NCBI GenBank assembly: GCA_030761205.1 | Contig: JAULJL010000025.1 | Location: 7,569,501-7,633,500 of the forward strand | Origin: Fremontodendron californicum | Taxonomy: Eukaryota > Streptophyta > Magnoliopsida > Malvales > Malvaceae | DNA: 64,000 bases | Direction: 5' to 3' | Shown here: positions 1-11,556 of the stretch, piece after piece | Layout of the letters: each line of letters starts with the position of its first letter | Position numbering within the stretch: the first letter of the stretch is position 1 | Program-made: the position numbers and the translations under genes | Notes under the pieces: generated by a model | Seen by the model: only the letters and a program-made list of their open reading frames with translations | Database searches by the model: none | Told to the model about the DNA's origin: nothing

Positions 1-850
1 ATGCATGGATATATGCAATGAATGACCATGTATGTTCCAGATGCATTTCCCAATGAATGATCATATACACTATGAATGCCACACAATGTCAATTATGATG
101 AATGTAAACAATGAATGATTGATACAGAGTATAAACAAACAAAATCATGCTGACCATGTGTGTCAGTGAATGCATCCTAATGTTAATATGACCGATTAAT
201 GCATGAGCATATCATGATGACTATGTCATGAATGCAACCCAAAATCAACATGATTTATATAAACAAATCAATGCATGTAAAGAGTAAACAAATTAATGCA
301 TGAACAAATATAGAGAATCATGCTGCCTATGTTTGTCATGAATGCAACCTAAAGTCAACATGATGCATGTAAAGAATAAGCAAATTAATGCATGGATATA
401 TACAGAAAAATCATGCTGATTATGAGTGCATGAATGCAACCTGATGCTAACATGATACATGTAAAGAATGAATAAATTGATACATGGGTATATACAGAAA
501 AATCATGCTGACTATGAATGCATGAATGCAACCTGATACCAACATGATATATTTAAAGAATGAATAAATTGATACACGGGTATATACAAATAATGACTAT
601 GCATGTCATAAACGTATTCTACAATGAATGACAATGCAAGCTATGACTGTAACATGATGTCAAAATGATATATGCAAAGAATAAATGAATTAACACAAAA
701 GTAGATACAAAGAATGACTATGTATATCACAAATGTATTCTACAATGAATAACCATGCATGTTAGGACTATAACATGATGTCAAAATGATACATGTAAAG
801 AATAAATGAATTAACACAAAGGTATACACAAAGAAATTAACCAATGATTG
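1..850. repeat. Degenerate ATG-rich minisatellite, units about 92 and 121 bp
   Basis: Recurring landmarks such as CATGATACATGTAAAG, AAATTAATGCATGG, ATCATGCTGACTATG and TGAATGCAACCTGA show a tandem array. Unit starts near 358, 451, 543, 664 and 785 give a period of about 92 bp on the left and about 121 bp on the right, where the unit gains a segment around TTCTACAATGAATGA. It probably continues beyond the left edge. No coding frame is conserved. Confidence 0.75.
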
Positions 851-1951
851 CACGAAATTAGTGGGACCTAAATCTTGATTATTCAAAAATCTCATTATAC
901 AAGATTTGCCTCCAAATTTAATCTATGATTTTTTTAAACATGTTTTCTTAATGAAAAACCAAACATATTCTTTTTCAAAAGAATTTTGGGGTAATGGATT
1001 CTACTATGGTACAATGTCCAAATGTTCATGTAACACTACCGGTTTTATGAAATCATCAAATAAGATCATTATCACCATCCGTTTATTGCAAAAAAAAAAA
1101 AAAAAAAACATTGAGATCAACAATACAACCATAAATGTACATGCTCTATTTACACATGTATGAAATGTGCAAAGTACAAAATGCTGGAAAAAGAATTTTT
1201 ATTTTGAATTTCAAAAAGTTAGTGAACACTTGCCCCAACAGTATCCACCCATTTAGGCATTGGGGCAAATTATCACATTTATTAAGGGCGATGTACGTTC
1301 ATCATTGCCTGATCTACAACACCTATTCAGAGTGTAAAATAAATGGCAAAAGATCAGAAGCATTCTTCCATGTGTTCCTAGCTTTGGTGCATCTAACGAA
1401 AATCCAGCATAGCTTCGCCTAGGTTCACTATATGCGGGTGAATCGGTTCTAAAGGCCCCGAATTGCTCCTCACAGTAGCCTGTGAAGGCTTGAAAGGCAC
1501 CCTGATAAAAGCGGGTTCAATTCGTTAGAGTATATTTTCCTAAGCCCATGCAGATTGTTAATCACGAAGGCTTAGGTAATTTAGTACTCCGGAAGTGTTT
1601 CACTAGCCCATGTGGATTGTTAATCATGAAGGCAAATGCACGTGTGGTGCGTGAGGAGGAACAACAAACCTTTCACAACCTATTCTATACCCCTTATTCT
1701 AAATGCCCCAACAAGATCAAACAATGTAAAGCATCAATTAGGCAAAGAATAAATATATACAACAAAATAACTAGAGAACAATAATAATATGTATGCACAT
1801 GAATATGGACATATTTAAAAACATTTTATTATTTTTAAAATTCTCCTTATTATTGAAAAAAAAATGGGAATTAAAATTAAATACCAATTAAATCAACAAA
1901 ACCGAGACTTTGATAACACACGACTAATTCTAAGCCTGACTTTCTAAATAA

Positions 1952-1968
1952 CCCCAGTGGAGTCGCCA
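1952..1968 (-). other. Primer-binding site of the left LTR element
   Basis: Read on the minus strand, TGGCGACTCCACTGGGG begins three bases after the LTR terminus. It starts with TGG, the complement of a tRNA CCA end. From memory this resembles the tRNA-Arg type primer site described for plant Tat/Ogre elements. The tRNA identity is not checked. Confidence 0.7.
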
Positions 1969-2639
1969 AGCTGTCGCAACTTAAAAAATAACAAGTCTTA
2001 TTGCAAGACTTTATATTTGTTAGCGTGACATTAAAAAAAATCGAGGAAAAGTCGACTTAGTTCCTCTTGAAAAATGAAGGTTTTGAAATGACCTTGAAAA
2101 AAAAATGGAGTCGCCCCCAATTTTTTTTCTCTAGGTGTGATTGGCCACCTATTAAAATCGGTTTATAAAATATTTTAAAATTAAATAAAATATTTTAAAA
2201 CCATTTTCAAGTCTGCGTTTTAAACCAGAGAAATCAAAGAAGCGGGTTTGGGGCTCAGTTACGTGCGGGGAAAGATTAGCGCCCCTACAACGCCCGTACA
2301 AAACGATACCTTACTAATCGTGTGTTATCTCAAGTCTCGGTAAAAAAGTTGGTTTTAAATTTAGTATTTCAAGTTAATTCCAAATTTAAAGAAAAATAAT
2401 TCCAATTTTATTTGGAAATAATCCAGAATTTATTAATTCAAAATTTTTCTATATTTCCCAACAAACGTGGCAAAATATAGGAATTTTTATTTATTTGAAA
2501 AAAAAATCGAATCTTTCTCGTTTTAAAGAAGATATTCCGTTAATAATGATAATTGATGATATTCTCCCCAGCAAACTCAGCAGAGAACTCATGAATTATT
2601 TTAACTCGGGAATATCTTTATTTTATTGAAAATCTTTAT

Positions 2640-3340
2640 CTTTTTCAAAACATTTTAAAAAATGAATATGAACATGTGTGACATAAATAAAATGACATAG
2701 TAAAGTCTTAGACAATATAATGCAACCTAAATGATATGATATAATTTAAATGGCATAGTATATTCTAGATGAAATGAAATATCCTAAGTATCATAGTATA
2801 TTCTAAGTGAAATGAAATATCCTAAATGAAATGTAATATCTTAAGTGACATAATGTATTTTATATGAAATGAAATATCTTAAGTAACATGATATGTTCTA
2901 AATGAAATGAAACAACTTAAATAACATGATATTCTAAATAAAATGATATCATTTAAATGACATGATTTTCTAAATGAAGTGATATGATTTAAATGACATG
3001 GCAAATTTAAATAATATGGCATATTTTAAATGACATGGTACATGGTATAATCTAAATAACATGGATTGTAATCTAAATGACATGAAACATAAAATAATGC
3101 TATCATGTAATATGCATGAAAATAAAAATAAAAATATAATGCATGAATATAATATATGCTAAATAATGTGACAAATAAATAACTAAATAAAAAGCATAAG
3201 ATAGCATGTAATATTCAAAACCGTACAACAAACCACATAATACCATAAAGTAAATCAAAATAATAACAATATCATAGAAATTATCATAGCAAAAATCACA
3301 TATTATATAAAATGCATGAATATGGAAAATGCAATGCATG
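2640..3340. repeat. ATG/CAT-rich array inside LTR copy A
   Basis: Short degenerate units built on AAATGACATG, TAAATGAAATGA and GATATGATTTAAATGACATGG recur throughout. The same position in LTR copy B (about 14380-15070, inverted) and copy C (44500-45850) holds the same type of array, so it is a standing part of this LTR. In copy A the units are strongly diverged. Confidence 0.7.
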
Positions 3341-5159
3341 AAAGTGTATTTTTTCCTTTAATTAAGGAAATCCATATATCTAAAAAGATATCTGGCTACC
3401 TTAGGAAAATATATCAAATTAAATTTTCTAAAATAAAAATACTTTGTGATTTGTTTGAAAACAATTTTGAAAGAAACTTGAATGAAGATTGAAACCCTAG
3501 CCAAACCCTTTAAAAATGGCTCTAAGTTCCTAAGTTTAAAATCTCGGACTTGACCACCCTTAACTCGAGGCTTATAAAATCATTTTTAGAGTTTATAAAG
3601 GCTTAAAAATTATCCTAAGACAGTAACTAAAGTTTCTAACCAATCCCCTCTAAATGCCTTAGCCAAATTTAACAATTGTTTTTCTTTTGAATTCAAATCT
3701 GCCTTTACTGTCTAGTTTTAAAACATTATATTTTAACCTATTTTTACAAATTCAAAAAAATCTAAAAAAAAAAAAATACTGGAGACTCAGGACATGTAAA
3801 ACTACATGAGAAAACATTGGCTTAATTTTTTGATTAATGATGACTTCCCAAAAAAATCAAGAAAGTCCGAGTACTGGGTGAAAAATTGTTTTGCGAAAAC
3901 ACATTTATTTTGCCTTTGATAAAATCATTTAAAAATCAAAGTAAAATGTTGGAGACTCTCCTAAAGACCCACAAATAGTAGCTAGCACTTTTAAAAAGTT
4001 AGACAAAAATTGGCTTAAGTAAAAAAATACAAAGGTAGAATAATCAATTTGACAACTCTTTAATTTTCCACAAGTATGCTCAAGTGAGCATGACATTGAA
4101 CCATTGATTGGCCTAAGTCATAAATCATGTGGCATGACATGAAATGCATGAGCATACAGCAAATTGAATGCATGATTTAAAACCTAAATGACATGAAAAT
4201 GCATGGCATAGAGAATATGGCCTAGACCTAAAATGAACTTGCATAGCATTTAATGCAACTTAGGTCTAAAATGCATGAAATGCATGGACATGAAAATGAG
4301 ACCTAGACCTAAAAAATGCATGGAAATAACACAAACACATGGCAAACTAAATACAAGACTAAAAAGGAAACATGCTAAACTAGGCAATCATAATGCAAAT
4401 GCATGAATATAGCTAGACATTTTCACAAACACATGGCATGGTCTATAGCTAAACTACCACAATCAAGCTAATATACCACAAGTAAGCTAACCTACCACAA
4501 CAAATCACATAAACAAGATCAAACACAAAATCATTTAACAAAAGTGATTCATTCAACCAGGATGAAAAACAGAGAAAAACTTGTTTTCTTGATTTCTTTT
4601 AAAAAACAAAGTAAAAGCTCCATATAACTTATTTTAAAAAACAAGTTTATTTCATAAAATAGAATAAAATGACAATCAAAATATCAAAATCATGTCAACA
4701 AGTATGAGAAAACCATGAAAGAACATAGCTACCTTGCTCTAGCTTTCCAAATCAAGAAGTAGCAAGCCAAATCTTTCTTTTTTCTTCTCCTTTTTTCTCC
4801 TCTCTTTCTCCTCTCTTTCTCCTTTTTTTTTTTCTCTTTTTCCCATTAGCTACTGCCTCTATTCAGCCCCCCAAGCTCCAGCAAAAATCTAAATTCCCCT
4901 CTCCAAAAAGGCTTGGCCAAATGGTATAAGAATTGTGTAGAATGTTGTAGTTTTTTTCTAACCAATTTTGATCCAATGGCCTTTAATTCAAGATGCTTTC
5001 TATGTAAAATCCCACCATTAGATTGGAATAATCAGCTCACAAATATGATGTCATGAAGATTTCATAAATAGGATGCCATAAATATGACATCATTCCTCTC
5101 CATTTATTGGCCCATGTGTCACTATTTCAAAAGCTTGATTAAGAAAAATAACTGAATCA

Positions 5160-5640
5160 CCATTTTTTTAAACGAGCTCCGAATCCAGATTTTTCTTCGC
5201 CAATCTCTTTCAAATAATTTAAAAGTGTGATCTGGAAGTTTTCATAATTTTTGGAGCTCATTTGCTATTTTTTGGGGATTTATCTGCTTCAATTACTACA
5301 TAGTGGGCTCGGGATTTGGCCATTTTGTAAACAAACTCTGAATTTGGATTTTCTTTTTCCAATCTCTTCCAAATAATTTAGGAATGAGATCTAAAAATTT
5401 TTAGAATTTTTGGAGCTCATTTGATATTTTTTTGAAATTTATCTTCTTGAATTTCTGCATAAAGGACCCAGGATTTGCCCATTTTGCAAACGAACTCCGA
5501 ATCTGGATTTTCTTTCGCCAATCTCTTCAAAATGGTTTAAGAATGAGATCTGCAATTTTTTAGAATTTTTGGAGTTCATTTGCTATTTTTCCCAAATTAT
5601 TCAATTTTGTCCTTTTATCTTCGAAGCCCGATTTTGCTCA
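5160..5640. repeat. Three tandem units of about 160 bp in LTR copy A
   Basis: The phrase GAACTCCGAATC-TGGATTTTC followed by CCAATCTCTT and TTTTGGAGCTCATTTGCTATTTTT recurs starting near 5174, 5335 and 5492, a spacing of 157-161 bp. Equivalent units are present in copy B (12160-12620, inverted) and copy C (48280-48850). Confidence 0.75.
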
Positions 5641-6409
5641 AAACAAGTCCGATTTTTAGATTTTCTTTTCCTGGGCTTCTGTCATATATTGAATTGGAGT
5701 TGGTCCGAAAATGCCCAATTTTTACGATTTAATTCCCTTCCAATTTAGTTTTTCCTTTTTTCACAGTCGAGAATTTCCTCGTTTTTCCTTTTTTCTCCAA
5801 TCAGCTCTTTTCTTGGATTTTCTTCAAACTGAGCCTTGGGCTATCCTTGTTTAATCACTCCTCATCAATTAAAGGCTTTAGTTTTATCGAGTCGGGCCAT
5901 TTCTGCAATTGTCCCCAATTTCACCAAAATCCACTAAAAACCTAATTCTCGGTTTTCTTCCGGATTGACTTTTCCTTCAATTTCTCTTCCAAGTAGCTTC
6001 TCCATTACCCATAGCCAGTGCTTATCTTTCATTTAGAACCCTCAATTCAGACCAATTTGATCGTTTAAGTATTTTTCCCTAAATTTCCCGAACTAGGGTT
6101 TCTTTTCTACTAAATCTCCGTAACCCAACTTTCGAACTCCATATCTTTCAATGTAGACCTCGTATTATCAAAATTCTTTCAGCATTTTTCAATTGAACTT
6201 CAAATCCTGATTTTGAAAGTTGGTTGACTTTTTTAGTATTTGACTTTTCGGGGTTGACTTTTTCAAGTTTGACTTTTTATGTCTGCTTTCTTAAACTAAG
6301 TCTCAAAGTACCACCTGCAGGATGAGAAAAGTCTTTTTGCATTTTGAAACAACACTTTAAGAAGAAAACATACATGTTTTAGTGGTCTGGACAAAATTAG
6401 GTGTCTACA

Positions 6410-7710
6410 GTGTGATTGTCTAATCTTATTATTAGGATTCTAATTTTTTTTTTTTTTTTTGGTTTTGATTTGCTTGAGATATGATGCACTTATTATGATG
6501 GAATCCTTATCCAATGACGAATTTTAGTTATTGAATTTTCTTGATTTTTGGGAAAACATAAGCATGAGAAGAGTTTGTAGCACTGGCGCCACGGCGCCAA
6601 GGGGCATAAGCACTGGCGCCACGGCAGGAACCAGTTCAGACAAACGGAGAAGAAACATAAAGGAGGCAGTAGCACTGGCGCCACGACGCCAAGGGGCATG
6701 AACAGTACCCGCAAAAACGCAAATTTTACCTATTTTGCTTGGGAATGAAGTTTCAGACTCCAGGAGGCCTTGGACACTTTAAATAGGACTCTTTTAGGTC
6801 AGAATAAAGAGGATTAGACATCTAGAAACCTAATTCTCTCTCAAGAAGATAGTCACCATCAAATTCTCTCTCAAGAAGATTAGAAGCTTGAAGATTGAAG
6901 ACTCAAGAACTGACAACTCTTAGTTTCTTCTTTTCTCTTCTTTATCTTTCTTGTATTGTTGATGATAATGAAACTATTTGATTATTTGTTTTCATTAATT
7001 ATCATGAACTAATTTTCTTTTTACTAGGATTTCAATGGAACTCAACACATAGTTTGAATTTACTTTCTCTCTCTAGTTTGATTTAATGGTTTGTTGAGTT
7101 GTTTGTTCATTCTTGTTCTTAATGCTTCTAGTTGATCGGCCACCAATTAAGATTGATTTGTTAACCTAAATACAACTTGGAAAAGGGAGTTTAGTGTTAG
7201 ACATGGATTGAATGACACATGTTTCTTATTCATTTATTAGGATGAATTGATCTGCAAGTAGGGTAAAAATACACTTACTTGTCATGTGTAACCATTGTTA
7301 GAGCCTAAGCTTAATGAGTTCTTCTTTAATTCAATTATCATAGGAATATAGTTAATTGGTTAAGAAGGATATTTTTATGAGACCTTCGAAAGATCCTTAT
7401 AAATAAGATAGAGCTCTAGGTTAAACAACTCAGGATCATTAATCAAGTGAAGAGGTAGATAGAGATTCAAGCGAAGTGTTGAGAGAAGTTGTAATCCTAG
7501 CTTTCATAATTAATTGAATTCACCCTTTTTAATTCATTTGCTTTCAATATTAGTTTCTTTTAATTTTTATTTAATTGTTTAGATAAGATTGAGTTGTTCT
7601 AATTTTAGTATTTAGCAAAATTAATAACAATTTCTCGTGGGTTCGACACTTTACTTCCACTTTATTACTTGCTTGCGATACGTGCACTTGCATAATTAAA
7701 TCCAACAACA
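6410..7710. mobile_element. LTR-like sequence next to copy A (tentative)
   Basis: This stretch has no gene. Near its right end (7634-7690) TCGTGGGTTCGACACTTTAC, then CCACTTTATTACTTGC and GTGCACTTGC, resembles the end of LTRs of Athila-like Ty3 elements as I remember them. A TTTAAATAGG box near 6779 could be a promoter. It also carries GC-rich repeats at 6565-6705 and a short duplication (AATTCTCTCTCAAGAAGAT) near 6831 and 6863. Borders and duplications could not be fixed, so this is only a suggestion. Confidence 0.3.
6565..6705. repeat. GC-rich CACTGGCGCCACGGCGCC repeats
   Basis: CACTGGCGCCACGGCGCCAA, CACTGGCGCCACGGCAGG and CACTGGCGCCACGACGCCAA occur near 6579, 6611 and 6673 within AT-rich DNA. 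Two of them are followed by GGGGCAT. The stretch also contains TTCAGACAAACGG, whose complement is like the CTGTCTG seen beside GC palindromes at 40.3, 53.3-53.6 and 55.8-56.8 kb. Confidence 0.75.
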
Positions 7711-8315
7711 ATATCTTATACGAGTTCATAAATTTTGTGAATAAACAGAAATTTGAAAATAATATATTAAACTCCTCAAACTAGTAGGCATTAAAATAAT
7801 AAAAGGTGAAGGTAAAAAAGACAAATCTTCTTTCACGAAATTTATGTAATAATTTCTTGAGGAATAATAATAATGTGTCTAAATTAAGCCCACTGAAGGA
7901 ACGGAGACTAATAATTTGGTTGACCAAAATGCACACGAGGGATTATTTTGCAAGGTTAAAAAAATTGAACAGGAAGTCGAACTGATCATATTTTCGATTT
8001 TCGGTTCAATCATATGACCCATGACGACCATTCCATATTATGCAAGTTTTTTCCTATTTATCATTATATGTTATGTTATATAATTAATTTTTTTATATAT
8101 ATAATTATAACTTTTTATAAATTATAAGTATATAATGAAAAAAATATAAAAATTTTAAGTATATAATTAAAAAATATAAAAACGTTATAAAAATATATAT
8201 AAATAATTTATAAAAATATATATATAACTAAAAATTATAATTAAAAAATATATAAATTATGAAATTATAAATATAATTAAAAAATAATTAAATTTAGAAA
8301 AAATATATAATTTAA
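7711..8315. other. No gene seen; AT-rich
   Basis: No coding frame or RNA gene is recognisable. The second half is nearly pure A/T, with many TATATA, TATAAA and AATTATAA runs. Confidence 0.6.
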
Positions 8316-8522
8316 GTATTGAAGTCGCCATGGCCAATGGCGACTTCCATAATGTTAATTTTTTTAACATTGCACCATGGAAGTCGTCATCGCCCATGGC
8401 GACTTCCATGGTGTTTTTATAAAAAATTTTAGAAGTCCTCATAGGTCATGGCGACTTCCAAATTTTTTTTTTTTAAAATAAAATTACAAATTGAGAAAAC
8501 GTCATCGGCCATGCGATTTCTC
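8316..8522. repeat. Row of four palindromic hairpins with a GTCGCCATGG core
   Basis: Four near-perfect inverted repeats sit about 50-65 bp apart. The first (near 8321) is GAAGTCGCCATGG joined to CCAATGGCGACTTCC. The second (near 8379) is GGAAGTCGTCATCG joined to CCCATGGCGACTTCC. The third (near 8431) is a diverged GAAGTCCTCAT..ATGGCGACTTC. The fourth (8493-8522) is GAGAAAACGTCATC..GCGATTTCTC. Stems are about 12-14 nt. No protein or known RNA family is recognised. Confidence 0.75.
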
Positions 8523-9265
8523 AATATATTCTGAAACTAACGCATTTGGTAAATAAAAACAAAAAATCGATATTTTGAAAAATAAAAAAATGAAAAGAAA
8601 TATTCAAATAAAAATCCTTATATTTATATATGTTTTATTACACAATTATATTATTTTTGAAATTCAAATCCATTTTTTAAAATCTAAGTCAAAAATTGTT
8701 TTAGTCTTAATAAATTTCTAAATGTATGGGTAAAATTGAATCAATGTGAGGGTGTGCTGAGCCACCACACCCCTTCCGACCTATGGCGATTACTCATTCC
8801 AGTTGTGCCACATAAGACCAATTTGCTCGTGGCCTTGTAATCCAATCAGACAATCACCGTGCCAAATGAGACCTTAGTATTGAATCTGATTTAGACGATA
8901 TGGGCATTGTTGATTTCGATCTTTCATATATGTTTTTTTTTTTTTTTTTTTCTGTCTGAAAACCTGTAATCAAGCTAGATATTTTTATGTTTATATGACT
9001 TCCAGGATTAAGATGCTGTCTTGTTTTTGGGAGTTGAAGCATATATTTATGGAGTATTTGTTTATACTTTATATATGAGGATTTATGAAGAGGTTAGAGT
9101 TAGGTTTTAGAATAAAAAACAAAGATTAATTGGGTTATAAACTTATAGTAGTAATTCAATTGGCGTAAATGATGTTGTTATCATGGTTATAATATGCATG
9201 TTTGTGTTCTCTTTGAAGCAAGACAAGCTTAATTAGTGCATATGGAGGTATATATAGAAAAGTTT
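8523..9265. other. No gene seen
   Basis: No coding frame, RNA gene or clear transposon structure was found here. It includes a long T run near 8932-8951. Confidence 0.5.
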
Positions 9266-9430
9266 ATATATGATATGTTGACAGTGTATATATTTATACA
9301 TTGTTAGTGAATCAGAAGATATTATCTCATTAAAAGGTTTTAAAAATAAATATAGATAATTTTATTATTAATGAGATATATCATCTGATTCACTGACAAC
9401 GTATAGATAAATACGCTATAAGTGGATCAA
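9266..9430. repeat. Short inverted-repeat (MITE-like) element
   Basis: Arms of about 53 bp face each other across about 32 bp. The left arm (9281-9333) contains GTGAATCAGAAGATATTATC and TCATTAA. The right arm (9366-9420) reads, in reverse complement, GTGAATCAGATGATATATC followed by TCATTAA. Outside the arms a weaker symmetry (TATATATGAT) may extend the element. No open frame. The superfamily is not clear and no duplication was identified. Confidence 0.6.
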
Positions 9431-9624
9431 ATATAAATCATATATAATCATACCTATCTATAAATAGAGTTTTGTACGGATAAAACATTTGGAAGGATGT
9501 TATCATTAGCTTTTATTATGGGTGCTTATGCTATTTTCATTTTTGAATCCTTTACAATCTAAAGATTTAAGATTTCAAGTGTTTTGAGTAGGGATTACAA
9601 TGAATAGTGTGGATTTGAATATTT

Positions 9625-10080
9625 ATAATTATTTGATTTTTTTTGTGGATTTGGATATTGTTGATTCGGATAAAATTTCGATTCGAATATTATATATATT
9701 ATCCACAGCAAATTCGGAACAGATGCGGATATGAAACCTTGGATATTCATTATCCGAATCTGCATTATTTATACGGATAATGGATTCGGATATCGGAATC
9801 CGCTTACTTTTGCGGATTCGGATATCCGAATCCATTATTCGTTTATTTGATTTTAAAATTAATTTTTTATTTTATATATATATATATATTTTTTACTTAT
9901 TAATTCGGATATTTAGCGGATCCAAATATCCGGAGAATAATGTTATTTAATTCGGATTCGGATTTGGATAGTAATATTCGGATTTAATGAGGATAATAAA
10001 TGGATTCGAATTCTAAAGCAGTTTTACGGATTCAAATTCGGATATTACAAAATGGGTAGATATCCAATCCGCTACCATCT
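9625..10080. repeat. Degenerate palindrome array of GGATTCGGATATCCGAATCC type
   Basis: CGGAT, GGATATCCG, ATTCGGAT and their complements recur in both directions across about 450 bp, for example GGATTCGGATATCCGAATCC near 9814. The array can fold back at many positions. No coding potential. Confidence 0.7.
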
Positions 10081-11551
10081 CTAATTTGAAATAAATATAA
10101 ACGAGCATGTTAATTAGTATTGTTTCGTAGCTAAAGTGAGGTTTTGGCTTAATGATAGGGAAGATTTTTAAATTTTTAAATTTTAAGTTCAATTTTCATC
10201 CTTTGTGAGATTGATTCAATATTATATTAAATTATTTAAATTATATGTTAATTCACTCGTGTTTTTTTTTTTTTTAATTTCTTGATTTCTTATATATAAT
10301 AATATGCTTGATAATTTATAAGAACTCATCAACATACTAGAGTAGGAAAAAAGAAAAAACAATAAATTACGTGAACCAATTTTATTTTTCTGTTATTTCT
10401 TTAAAATAGGAATTGAAGTACGTAGATGAATAAATAGGATGAAATCACAATAACAAAATATTAGGTAAACTATACGGAGTCACTTAACTATTCAGGATTT
10501 TTTATTTTGATCACTCAATTATGAAAATACCAATTTAATTATCCATATTATAAAAATTAAATACCAATTTAATTATCAGGTTGGCTGACCTGGCAGTGTC
10601 ATGCCATATGTCAGATATTATGTGGCATTACCACATCATCTAAAACATGCCACGTGACATTATGAATTTTGAAAAAAAAATAAATCTTAAAAATTAAAAA
10701 TATATATTTTTATTACTTAACTTTTAGAGAATTTCTATTTTAGTCACCTAACTTTGAAAATTTTCACAATTTAATCACAAACGTTTGTCAAAACTTATTT
10801 TATTAATATTTTGATCTCTATTGTCAATGATTTGTTATCAATATGTCTTATAAAATAATTGGATCACCAACATTTTCTAAATTCATTAATAAATAATTTT
10901 ATTATTTTTATTATTTATATTAAAATATCTTGAAATAATACTCAAATAAGCATTCAAACTTTGTAAAAAAAATAAATAAACATTCAATTTTTTATTTTAT
11001 TGAATTAAAATTATGAACTTTATTTTATTGCAATTATACCCTTCAAATTTGAAATTTTGATGAATAATTCCAATTTCCAAAAATATTAAAATGCATTATT
11101 TCAAGTATTTGACATCTAGTTCATCCAAATAAATTTAAGTATTTATTATAGATTATATCAGTCAACAAATAAAATTTAACCGAAATGAAAGTTCATAGAT
11201 TTAATTCCATGCAACAAAATAGATATAAAAAATTATTTATTATATTAAATTTCACAAACATTGATGATTAAATAGTTATAAAACTATGTTGACAGTCAGA
11301 TTTTCACAATGGAGACCAAAATATTAATAATTTCACAAATATTGTTGATCAAATTTATAAAAAAATTAAAGTTAGGTGACCAAAATAGAAATTCTCAAAA
11401 AGTTAAGTGATTAAAAGTGTAATTTATCTTCTTCTTTTTTAAAATTTTATTTTTTTCAAAAATCATAATGACACGTGGATAATGCAGCGTGGCATGTTGT
11501 GGCAATATTACGTGACATTTGACAGATGACATGGCCCTGCCACGTTATATG

Positions 11552-11556
11552 GCTGT
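11552..11556. repeat. Target-site duplication GCTGT, left copy
   Basis: These five bases directly precede the TGTAGACACC start of LTR copy B and are repeated exactly at 15760-15764 after its end. Confidence 0.85.

Larger units (their letters stand above)
1..1971 (-). mobile_element. Internal region of a Tat/Ogre-like LTR element (partial)
   Basis: This stretch lies on the primer-site side of the LTR at 1972-6409, so it should be the first part of the element body, read leftward on the minus strand and cut by the window edge. The LTR has no matching 5-bp duplication at its left border (CAAGC against GTGTG on the right), which agrees with this not being a solo LTR. I find no gag, pol or other recognisable protein; the short open frames look random. 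It holds a tandem array at 1-850 and a two-copy 29-bp motif (AGCCCATG..GATTGTTAATCA) at about 1541-1570 and 1605-1633. That it belongs to the element is inferred from position. Confidence 0.5.
1972..6409 (-). repeat. 5' LTR (copy A) of a Tat/Ogre-like retrotransposon, 4438 bp
   Basis: On the minus strand the LTR starts TGTAGACACC (ending at 6409) and finishes GTTGCGACA at 1972, followed at once by a primer-binding site. Two further copies lie in the window, at 11557-15759 (opposite strand) and 43751-49501 (same strand). All three share the same order of blocks: a segment containing GGCCACCTATTAAAA, a segment with CGTGTGTTATCTC, a CAT/ATG-rich tandem array, a block with AGCTACCTTGC, three tandem units of about 160 bp, and a TTGACTTTT-rich end. 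No protein is encoded. Such long LTRs are known for Tat/Ogre Ty3 elements; the family name is an inference. Confidence 0.8.

Noticed and set aside
1972..6409. Copy A as a third solo LTR
   Set aside because: The left and right pentamers differ (CAAGC and GTGTG) and a primer-binding site lies directly inside, so it is the 5' LTR of a longer element.
10140..10215. tRNA-like motif TGGCTTAATGATAGG with AGTTCAATTTTCATCC
   Set aside because: Only loosely matches pol III boxes and has no tRNA fold.
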